Assembly (NCBI GenBank): GCA_021818985.1 | Contig: JAKASO010000013.1 | Span: 1 to 32,476 of the forward strand | Origin: a bacterium | Lineage (GTDB): Bacteria; SZUA-79; Acidulodesulfobacterales; Acidulodesulfobacteraceae | Direction of reading: 5' to 3' | Length of the DNA: 32,476 nt | Shown: piece by piece, positions 25,728-32,476 of the stretch | How the letters are laid out: every line of letters starts with the position of its first letter | How positions within the stretch are numbered: the stretch's first letter is position 1 | Position numbers and translations under genes: made by a program | Notes under the pieces: model-generated | The model's input: only the letters and a program-made list of their open reading frames with translations | Databases searched by the model: none | Told to the model about the DNA's origin: nothing

Positions 25728-26993
25728 ATGCTTGATATAAAACTGATCAGAGAACAAAGGGAATTTGTTAAAAAAGAGATTGAAAAGCTTTATGTTTCCG
25801 CCCCGATAGATGCAATTTTTGAACTGGACGCATCAAAAAGAAAGCTGCTTTCCACCGTCGAATGTTTAAGAAATCAGAGAAAATCCCTTTCTAAAGAGAT
25901 AGAAAAAGAGAGGGATGAAAATATAAAATTATCAAAAAAAAACGAAGTTAAAAAGATAAACGAACTGATCAAAAACGGAGAAGAGGATCTTGGGTCTATC
26001 ACCCACCGGCTTAATGACCTTATGCTTTTAGTTCCCAATCTTCCGTACGAAGATGTGCCTATCGGCAAAGACGATACGGAAAATATCGTGGTATCGTATT
26101 TTAACGAGAAAAAACAGTTCGATTTTAAACCGAGAACACATTTCGATATCGGAGAAAAAAAAGGGTTAATAGATTTTGAGCGGGGAGTTAAAATATCCGG
26201 AACCCGCTTTTATGTATTAAAAAAAGCCTTTGCCAAGCTTCAAAGGGCTTTAATAAACTTCATGCTCGATGTTCATGTCAACGACCACGGCTACGAAGAG
26301 GTTTATCCCCCTTTTATGGTGCATGAAGACTGCCTTACTGGCACCGGTCAGCTTCCAAAATTTGCGGATACTTTATATAAAGACAGCGATTCCGGACTAT
26401 GGTTCGTTCCGACGGCGGAGGTTCCGGTTACCAATATGTACCGCGATGAGATAATAGATGCCGAGATGCTTCCTGTTTGTCATGTCGCCTATACGGCCTG
26501 TTTTAGAAAAGAAAAGATGTCGGCGGGTAAAGACACTAAAGGGATTAAAAGGGGTCACCAGTTCGATAAGGTAGAACTTGTTAAAATTACGACGCCCGAA
26601 ACTTCAATGGACGAGCTTTTCAATCTTATTGCAGATGCTCAGGATATATTGAACAAGCTGGATCTTCCCCACCGGCTTGTTAAAATGTGCACAGGGGATC
26701 TTAGTTTTTCTGCAAGCGTCAAATACGATATAGAAGTTTATGCTCCAGGGGTGGCTGAGTGGCTTGAGGTCAGTTCCTGTTCCAACTTTATGGCATTTCA
26801 GGCAAGAAGGGCAAACATAAAATACAGGAGGGGCAAAGATTCAAAACCGGAGTTTGTCCATACCTTAAACGGTTCGGGACTTGCTCTTCCGAGGACGATG
26901 ATCGCATTAATAGAAAATTACCAGACAAAAGACGGTAACATCAAGATTCCAGGGGTATTAATGCCATATTTCGGTTCGGATGAACTGCTCTAA
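25728..26993 (+). CDS. serS: seryl-tRNA synthetase
   Basis: Class II aminoacyl-tRNA synthetase, 421 aa. The N-terminal coiled-coil arm that grips the tRNA-Ser long variable arm covers about residues 25-105 (KRKLLSTVECLRNQRKSLSKEIEKE). The catalytic core has motif 2 TACFRKEKMSAGKDTKGIKRGHQFDKVE and motif 3 NGSGLALPRTMIALIENYQ. It follows atpC by 11 bp and may be co-transcribed with the atp operon. Confidence 0.97.
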   Translation: MLDIKLIREQREFVKKEIEKLYVSAPIDAIFELDASKRKLLSTVECLRNQRKSLSKEIEKERDENIKLSKKNEVKKINELIKNGEEDLGSITHRLNDLMLLVPNLPYEDVPIGKDDTENIVVSYFNEKKQFDFKPRTHFDIGEKKGLIDFERGVKISGTRFYVLKKAFAKLQRALINFMLDVHVNDHGYEEVYPPFMVHEDCLTGTGQLPKFADTLYKDSDSGLWFVPTAEVPVTNMYRDEIIDAEMLPVCHVAYTACFRKEKMSAGKDTKGIKRGHQFDKVELVKITTPETSMDELFNLIADAQDILNKLDLPHRLVKMCTGDLSFSASVKYDIEVYAPGVAEWLEVSSCSNFMAFQARRANIKYRRGKDSKPEFVHTLNGSGLALPRTMIALIENYQTKDGNIKIPGVLMPYFGSDELL

Positions 26994-27048
26994 CCGCATT
27001 ATACGCATTATAAACTTTTCATAAACTAAAAAACATTGGGTTTATGCT

Positions 27049-29262
27049 ATGGACGGTCACACAAAAATATATAAAAGAATAATCGGCGCCATTATTTTAA
27101 TCGGGTTGGCGGTTTATACCTTTATAGCCGTTTTTTCCTATAATTTATATCAGATAACCCCCAATTCATATACGATATCGTCTTTTCCCAAGTCAAACCT
27201 TGCCGGCGCCATAGGCTCTTTTATATCTAATTATCTCCTTCAATTTTTTGGACTCGGCTCTTTTTTGCTTATTGTGGTTATCTTTTTCGCTGGGATAAGC
27301 GTTATAATGCAACATCTGTCAAACAAGAGGGTTTATGCCGGCTTATTCCTATTTTTTATAGTTTCGCTCATCTTTTTGAATTTAATACTGCCGGTTACGA
27401 TATACAATAAAGATGTTATATCTGGCGGCGGGCTTATAGGCGCAGGATTATCGTACTGGCTCGACAAATGGTTTGGCGAGATCGGAACGATACTTATTAT
27501 TGTTTTAGCGTTTCTTATTTCTTTGCCGCTTATATTTTCAAAAGGCACTATTAAAAGGTTTTTGATTTTTACGGGATATATTTCGGGTATTGTAAAAGCG
27601 GCGGTTTTGAACATTGGAAAAATCCGCAGGATCCCGCATTTTATTGCCGGTTTTATTTCCAATATCGAATTAAGAATAGAAAAGAAAAGAGGCTTAAAGA
27701 AACGGCGCGCGGCATTTTTATCCAACAAGGAAATATTTGGCGAAACGGATGAAACCATAATAAAAATAAAAGATAAAGACCGGCATGACCGTGAACAAAA
27801 AATGCTGCCTTCCGCAGAAGGCTTTGTGAAAGGAAAACAGGTTTACTTTGATTTTATAGAAGACAGAGCGAACAAAATCCCCCCGATATCTATACTGCCT
27901 TCCAAAGACAAAGCGCAAACGGCGGCCCAGAAACCTGATAAGTTGTCGCTTTTGATGAACAGCCGGCTTATAGAGAAAAAACTGCTCGATTTTGGTGTTC
28001 GCGGCAAAGTTACGGGCATTAACCCCGGGCCGGTCATAACAATATATGAGTTTGAACCCTCAAGCGGCATTAAAATTGGAAAGATACAGTCGCTTTCCGA
28101 GGACCTTACCATGGCTTTAAAATCCAAGTCCGTCCGTATTACGGGGGTTGTGGAGGGTAAATCCGCGGTAGGAATAGAAGTGCCTAATAATTCACGTGAG
28201 GCGGTTTATTTTTCGGAACTCTTAAATTCAAAAGAATTTATGGATTCAAGCTCTTATTTATCTTTTATTTTAGGAAGGGATACAATGGGCGGCAATGTGG
28301 TTTTCGATCTGGCAAAATGCCCGCACCTTCTCGTTGCCGGTTCTACGGGAGCGGGCAAAAGCGTATTTTTAAATACGCTTATAATAAGCATTTTATTTAA
28401 AGCGGCTTACAACGAGGTAAATTTTATCATGATTGATCCTAAGCGGCTTGAACTTGCATTTTATGAAGGCATACCACATCTTATATGCGACGTAATATAC
28501 GATCCCAAAAAGGCGTCTGTGGCTTTAAACTGGGCAGTGCAAGAGATGGGGCTGCGTTATAGAAAAATGCAGGAAACAACCGCTAAAAATATCAAGCAGT
28601 ATAACGATCTCGTAAAAAAGGCGGGCGGCGGGCAAATGCCGTATATTGTAATAATCATTGACGAGCTTAGCGATCTTATGCTTATCAGCTCTAAAGACGT
28701 CGAGACTTCGATTATGAGGCTTTCCCAAATGGCAAGGGCATGCGGGATACATTTAGTTATTGCCACGCAAAGGCCGTCCGTTAATGTTATTACTGGGATT
28801 ATTAAGGCTAATATGCCGTCCCGCATTGCATTTTTAGTATCTTCTAAAGTGGATTCGAGGACGATTTTAGATGCAAACGGAGCTGAAGAGCTTTTGGGCA
28901 GCGGCGATATGCTTTTTTTACCGCCCGGGCAAAGTAAGTTAATCAGGATACACGGAGCTTACATAAACGAAGAAGAGATTAAAAAGGTAATAAATTTTAT
29001 AAAAGGAAAAGAGTTTATTTCACAAAAAGACGATAGCCTGATAAATGAGCTTGAAAAAGTTAATAATTTTGATAAAATTACAAACGACGAACTTTACGAC
29101 GAACTTTATAACGATGTCCTAAATGTTGTAATGGATATGGAAACCGTATCCATATCTTTTATTCAGAGAAGATTCAGGGTCGGATTTAACAGGGCGGCAA
29201 GGCTTTATGAAAAAATGCAAAGCGAAGGTATTTTAACCAAAAAAGGGAGAATTATCAGGTGA
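27049..29262 (+). CDS. ftsK: DNA translocase FtsK/SpoIIIE
   Basis: Septum-anchored double-stranded DNA pump that clears chromosome termini at division and activates dimer resolution. The N-terminal ~190 residues hold about four membrane helices; a short charged linker follows (the family often has a longer one); then the alpha/beta motor with GSTGAGKS at 431-438 and YIVIIIDELSDLM as Walker B. The C-terminal gamma winged helix (about 675-737, SISFIQRRFRVGFNRAARLYEKMQSEGIL) reads KOPS-type sequences. 737 aa is a typical SpoIIIE-like length. Four-base overlap (GTGA) with lolA. Confidence 0.96.
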   Translation: MDGHTKIYKRIIGAIILIGLAVYTFIAVFSYNLYQITPNSYTISSFPKSNLAGAIGSFISNYLLQFFGLGSFLLIVVIFFAGISVIMQHLSNKRVYAGLFLFFIVSLIFLNLILPVTIYNKDVISGGGLIGAGLSYWLDKWFGEIGTILIIVLAFLISLPLIFSKGTIKRFLIFTGYISGIVKAAVLNIGKIRRIPHFIAGFISNIELRIEKKRGLKKRRAAFLSNKEIFGETDETIIKIKDKDRHDREQKMLPSAEGFVKGKQVYFDFIEDRANKIPPISILPSKDKAQTAAQKPDKLSLLMNSRLIEKKLLDFGVRGKVTGINPGPVITIYEFEPSSGIKIGKIQSLSEDLTMALKSKSVRITGVVEGKSAVGIEVPNNSREAVYFSELLNSKEFMDSSSYLSFILGRDTMGGNVVFDLAKCPHLLVAGSTGAGKSVFLNTLIISILFKAAYNEVNFIMIDPKRLELAFYEGIPHLICDVIYDPKKASVALNWAVQEMGLRYRKMQETTAKNIKQYNDLVKKAGGGQMPYIVIIIDELSDLMLISSKDVETSIMRLSQMARACGIHLVIATQRPSVNVITGIIKANMPSRIAFLVSSKVDSRTILDANGAEELLGSGDMLFLPPGQSKLIRIHGAYINEEEIKKVINFIKGKEFISQKDDSLINELEKVNNFDKITNDELYDELYNDVLNVVMDMETVSISFIQRRFRVGFNRAARLYEKMQSEGILTKKGRIIR

Positions 29263-29936
29263 AAGGAGTAGTTTTAATTTTGAAAGGAGCAATTTTTTTC
29301 ATATTTATATTATGTGTTTTACCGGTTTTTTTCTTTGGCGCTAAAAATTCTTATGCGGGTTTTAACCCTGTAATTAAAAAAATAGAGCTTAAATATTCAA
29401 AGATAAGAACTATCGCTGCCGGTTTTTCTCAAAAAGAGGTCATTACAGGATACTCTCAGGCGATATTTTCAAAAGGAACGTATTTTTACATGTTCCCCGA
29501 TAAAATGCTCTGGATTTATACTTCTCCCTATGCTCAAAAGGTTTTGCTTTCTAATGGACGGCTTTATATTGTCAATCCGTCTATAAAACAGGTATCCGTT
29601 TTTAATATAAATAAGCACATGGGCGGTTTTCCTCCCGATATTATTTCCCTTCTGGGCAAACTTACCGATTTTTTTCATGTTGTAAGCGTCAGGTTATTAA
29701 GCGTTTCTAATCAAGTAGAACTTAAGATGACCCCTCTAAAGCTTCAAAAGGCAAAGATTATATATGCGGACTTTGGCAGGGCGGATCTTAGCCTCCGTTC
29801 ACTAAAAATCCTAACATACCAGGGACAGACCAATATGTTTTTTTTTAAGAACGTCAGGTTTAACAGCCGTATAAGCGCAAGCAAGTTTGTTGCAAAATTC
29901 CCTTCCGGTTACAGGATAGTTAAAGAAAAAGAGTAA
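29259..29936 (+). CDS. lolA: LolA-like outer-membrane lipoprotein carrier protein
   Basis: Periplasmic chaperone carrying lipoproteins from LolCDE to the outer membrane. A signal peptide occupies about residues 1-33 (hydrophobic run ending GAKNSYA). The mature part has the LolA-like YSKIRTIAAGFSQKEV, GTYFYMFPDKMLWIYTSPYAQKVL and NGRLYIVNPSIKQV blocks, forming the unclosed beta-barrel. The GTG at 29259, overlapping the ftsK TGA, has GGGAGA upstream; a TTG at 29280 with AAAGGAG is a close alternative and would still leave an intact signal peptide. Its presence indicates a two-membrane cell. Confidence 0.85.
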   Translation: MKGVVLILKGAIFFIFILCVLPVFFFGAKNSYAGFNPVIKKIELKYSKIRTIAAGFSQKEVITGYSQAIFSKGTYFYMFPDKMLWIYTSPYAQKVLLSNGRLYIVNPSIKQVSVFNINKHMGGFPPDIISLLGKLTDFFHVVSVRLLSVSNQVELKMTPLKLQKAKIIYADFGRADLSLRSLKILTYQGQTNMFFFKNVRFNSRISASKFVAKFPSGYRIVKEKE

Positions 29937-29948
29937 AAAAACAAGCAC

Positions 29949-29996
29949 TTCTTTTAGGCAATTTTTATTTGATTGCATTTCTTTTAGGCAATTTTT
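29949..29996. repeat. 18-bp direct repeats upstream of the glnB promoter
   Basis: TTCTTTTAGGCAATTTTT at 29949-29966 and 29979-29996, identical, 30-bp period. They lie about 84-131 bp before the predicted sigma-54 start site, the usual distance for enhancer-binding activators. No NtrC consensus (TGCACC-N5-GGTGCA type) is seen, so a different activator would be involved if they are functional. Confidence 0.5.
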
Positions 29997-30013
29997 GAAC
30001 TATTTTTGAATAA

Positions 30014-30427
<414 letters not shown>

Positions 30428-30511
30428 CGGAAATATTTGCAAAACACTTAAAATTAATTATTTTTTTATTATCTATTATTTATTTTTATTTCAGTATATT
30501 AAGGAGGTTAC

Positions 30512-31924
30512 ATGACTGAACACGAAGTAGTTGAGTTTATTAAAGAAAACGAAGTGAAAATGGTTGATCTTAAATTCTGCGACCTTTTGGGAACATGGCA
30601 GCATTTTGTAGTTCCGATAAGCGAGGTTTCCGCGGATTCTTTTAAAGAAGGCTTTGGTTTTGACGGTTCGAGCATCAGGGGGTGGCAGTCAATCGAACTT
30701 TCCGATATGCTTGTTATGCCCGATTCCAATACCGCCGTAATAGATCCCTTCATGGAAACTAAAACGCTTTCGCTTATATGTAATATTAAAGACCCTGTAA
30801 GCGGCAAGTTTTACGATAAAGACCCCCGTTTTATAGCTCAAAAAGCCGAAACATACCTTAAAACGACAGGCATTGCGGATACCGCATACTTTGGACCGGA
30901 AGCAGAATTTTTTATCTTCGACGATATAAGGTTCGATCAGAGCGCAAATTCCGGGTATTATTTTATTGATTCCGAAGAAGGTGTATGGAACAGCGGAAAA
31001 GATGAAATGCCAAACCTTGGGCATAAACCGCGCCATAAAGAAGGCTATTTTCCAGTTTCTCCGATAGATTCCCAAACTGATATAAGATCGGAAATGGTTA
31101 CGGAACTCCAAAATGTCGGTATAAGAATTGAAGCGGCGCACCACGAGGTTGCCACCGCCGGTCAAGCCGAAATAGATATGCGTTTTGCGCCCCTTACCGT
31201 TATGGGCGATAACTTTTTGTGGTATAAATATATAATTAAAAACGTAGCCAAAAGATACGATAAAACCGTTACCTTTATGCCGAAGCCGCTTTTTGGCGAT
31301 AACGGTTCGGGCATGCATGTCCATCAGAGCCTCTGGACAAAAGGACAGCCGCTTTTTGGCGGAAACGAATATGCGGGGCTTTCGCAGCTTGCCCTTTATT
31401 ATACCGGCGGAATATTAAAGCACGCCAAAGCGTTGTGCGCAATTACAAATGCCACGACCAATTCATATAAAAGACTTGTTCCCGGATTTGAAGCCCCCGT
31501 CAACTTTGTCTATTCTTCGAGGAACAGAAGCGCTGCCGTGAGAATTCCAATGTATTCCGCTTCGCCGAAGACAAAAAGATTAGAATACAGAACGCCAGAT
31601 CCTTCCGCCAACGGCTACCTTGCATTTGCCGCAATGCTTTTAGCCGGTCTTGACGGCATCATTAATAAAATAGATCCGGGTAAACCTGTTGATAAAGACA
31701 TCTTTACGCTTACCAAAAGAGAGCTCAAAAATATTTCCGTTGCCCCCGGTTCGCTTGAAGAAGCGCTGGATAATCTTGCCAAAGACCATAAATTCCTGCT
31801 TCAGGGCGGAGTGTTTACGGAAGATGTAATACAGACATGGATCGAACGCAAAATGGAAAACGATGTCCAGCCCGTTCGAATGAGACCCGTTCCTTACGAG
31901 TTTGCGTTGTATTACGATGTTTAA
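30512..31924 (+). CDS. glnA: glutamine synthetase type I with Phe at the adenylylation site
   Basis: ATP-dependent amidation of glutamate, 470 aa, a dodecameric GSI by length. The core is intact: [30 protein letters not shown], the [20 protein letters not shown] block, and [19 protein letters not shown]. The position aligned with E. coli Tyr397 (DKNLYDLPPEE) reads [11 protein letters not shown], with Phe398 encoded by TTT at 31703-31705, so this enzyme cannot be adenylylated there. The downstream [10 protein letters not shown] and GGVFTEDVI make the alignment firm. AAGGAGG precedes the ATG; 84 bp after glnB, no separate promoter seen. Confidence 0.96.
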   Translation: MTEHEVVEFIKENEVKMVDLKFCDLLGTWQHFVVPISEVSADSFKEGFGFDGSSIRGWQSIELSDMLVMPDSNTAVIDPFMETKTLSLICNIKDPVSGKFYDKDPRFIAQKAETYLKTTGIADTAYFGPEAEFFIFDDIRFDQSANSGYYFIDSEEGVWNSGKDEMPNLGHKPRHKEGYFPVSPIDSQTDIRSEMVTELQNVGIRIEAAHHEVATAGQAEIDMRFAPLTVMGDNFLWYKYIIKNVAKRYDKTVTFMPKPLFGDNGSGMHVHQSLWTKGQPLFGGNEYAGLSQLALYYTGGILKHAKALCAITNATTNSYKRLVPGFEAPVNFVYSSRNRSAAVRIPMYSASPKTKRLEYRTPDPSANGYLAFAAMLLAGLDGIINKIDPGKPVDKDIFTLTKRELKNISVAPGSLEEALDNLAKDHKFLLQGGVFTEDVIQTWIERKMENDVQPVRMRPVPYEFALYYDV

Positions 31925-31958
31925 ATCTTTATTTGTTTTAGTTTCGATTGGATATGTG

Positions 31959-31998
31959 CGCCGGCAAACAAAAAACTTCTAAAATTTAAAAGCCGGCG
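31959..31998. terminator. terminator-like hairpin after glnA
   Basis: CGCCGGC (31959-31965) and GCCGGCG (31992-31998) pair perfectly across a 26-base A-rich loop, followed by TATTTATATTTAAT. The strong GC stem in AT-rich sequence suits transcript ending for glnB-glnA, but the loop is long and the downstream tract is not pure T, so this is a weak intrinsic terminator call. Confidence 0.45.
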
Positions 31999-32080
31999 TA
32001 TTTATATTTAATAAGGATTGCTGGAAATTCATATTTTAAGGCAAGCTTTCGAGGAAAATTATATCCGATTAAATTTATTA

Positions 32081-32230
32081 TCATCCTTTAAGTCTTATAA
32101 TTTCGGCATCTATTTCTTGCAAAATGTCTTCATTTTCGATTTTATCGTCAATACTGAAGACAATAAAAACTTTACCGCCGAATTTTTTCTCGAATTCTTT
32201 TGAGCATTTATCTTTTTTAGTTTTTAGCAT
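32081..32230 (-). CDS. small ORF coupled to the thermonuclease-like gene
   Basis: A 49-aa frame from the ATG at 32230, overlapping the nuclease gene by 14 bp in a different frame, with AAAGAGAA just upstream. It begins Lys-rich and then reads KFGGKVFIVFSIDDKIENEDILQEIDAEII, with a strand-helix pattern that looks coding. A longer version from 32296 would be mostly antisense-like sequence overlapping the nuclease. Family not recognised. Existence is plausible but not certain. Confidence 0.4.
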   Translation of the reverse strand: MLKTKKDKCSKEFEKKFGGKVFIVFSIDDKIENEDILQEIDAEIIRLKG

Positions 32231-32476
32231 GGTTCTCTTTCGTAATACTAATAAATCTTTCTTTATATTTAAAATCCGTTTCCATATCGACCGCAACTAG
32301 CCCTTTTTTTATAAGATGAGCATTAATAAATGTTTTATTTTGCAGGTAAAGATAGCAGAGAAGATTATTTTTATTGTCGTACTTCAAGCTATCGTATCTT
32401 AAAAATACCTTTTGTCCTCTTAATTTTTCCATAAGATAATCCAGAGCCTTGCCGTTCAAAATCGGATTTTGTTTAA
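32217..32476 (-). CDS. thermonuclease (SNase)-like protein, partial at window edge
   Basis: The reading frame is open to the window end, so the 5' part is missing; 85 or more codons are seen. The segment GKALDYLMEKLRGQKVFLRYDSLKYDNKNNLLCYLYLQNKTFINAHLIKKGL carries the C-terminal half of the staphylococcal nuclease fold: a D-x4-D calcium-side turn, YLYL strand, then the N-A-x-L-I-x-x-G-L helix typical of the family. The catalytic Arg-Glu region would lie upstream, outside the window. The end is short, without the usual GLW tail. Possible secreted or periplasmic nuclease; the signal peptide cannot be judged. Confidence 0.65.
   Translation of the reverse strand, partial: KQNPILNGKALDYLMEKLRGQKVFLRYDSLKYDNKNNLLCYLYLQNKTFINAHLIKKGLVAVDMETDFKYKERFISITKENHAKN

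Noticed and set aside
28188-28203. CACGTG core inside ftsK resembling a fifth parS
   Set aside because: Only 11 of 16 positions match the parS palindrome and it is not symmetric; it lies in conserved coding sequence.
30508-31324. Long minus-strand frames antisense to glnA
   Set aside because: Shadows of a highly conserved plus-strand gene, with no ribosome site or recognisable domain.
32081-32296. 71-aa version of the small minus-strand ORF
   Set aside because: The first 22 codons overlap the thermonuclease-like gene in another frame; the ATG at 32230 fits the coupling better.

Overview
This is an AT-rich chromosomal segment (GC visibly in the mid-thirties) from a Gram-negative (diderm) bacterium. 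LolA implies lipoprotein traffic to an outer membrane. A sigma-54-type promoter precedes glnB-glnA, the ATP synthase has paired b'/b subunits, and DUF3617-like secreted proteins and arsenite efflux are present. Together these suggest a proteobacterial or deltaproteobacterial-like lineage from a metal-rich or acidic habitat. That placement is inference; no rRNA or other taxonomic marker lies in the window.

Layout. (1) 1-1897: mnmG (gidA) behind an extremely AT-rich leader. (2) 1898-17501: about 15.6 kb of accessory genes between mnmG and rsmG, two genes that are adjacent in many bacteria. In order these are: a DUF6036/AbiEii-like nucleotidyltransferase with a small overlapping partner; a PabC-like and PabB folate pair; an alpha/beta hydrolase; a DUF4143 AAA+ ATPase with a promoter built into an inverted repeat; an unknown 137-aa protein; arsR, arsB and a double-USP protein; a small helical protein; a zinc alcohol dehydrogenase; a secreted cluster (DUF3617, SbsA-Ig plus beta-propeller, DUF3617); an orphan LuxR-type HTH protein; a PfpI/DJ-1 protein; and an MscS channel. 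(3) 17502-19893: rsmG-parA-parB, the origin-proximal partition operon. (4) 20039-25716: F1Fo ATP synthase genes b', b, delta, alpha, gamma, beta and a very short epsilon; subunits a and c are absent here. (5) 25728-29936: serS, ftsK, lolA. (6) 30054-31924: a sigma-54 promoter, glnB and glnA. (7) 31925-32476: a terminator-like hairpin, then a small ORF and the end of a thermonuclease-like gene on the minus strand, running off the window.

The unifying feature is chromosome partitioning. Four perfect 16-bp parS palindromes (TGTTTCACGTGAAACA) lie in intergenic gaps at 1911, 10670, 17433 and 19918, in the same window as parA and parB. Two bound the accessory block, one lies in its middle inside a 40-bp perfect palindrome, and the last two sit in a 34-bp direct repeat bracketing rsmG-parA-parB. 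With mnmG, rsmG and atp nearby this marks an origin-proximal region, although no DnaA-box cluster is visible.

Other points of note: GlnA carries Phe398 where the adenylylated Tyr is expected, while the PII protein keeps its uridylylation Tyr51. AtpC lacks the C-terminal helical domain. Several promoters place the start site almost on the ATG, suggesting leaderless mRNAs. I found no rRNA, tRNA or CRISPR array, and no complete transposon.
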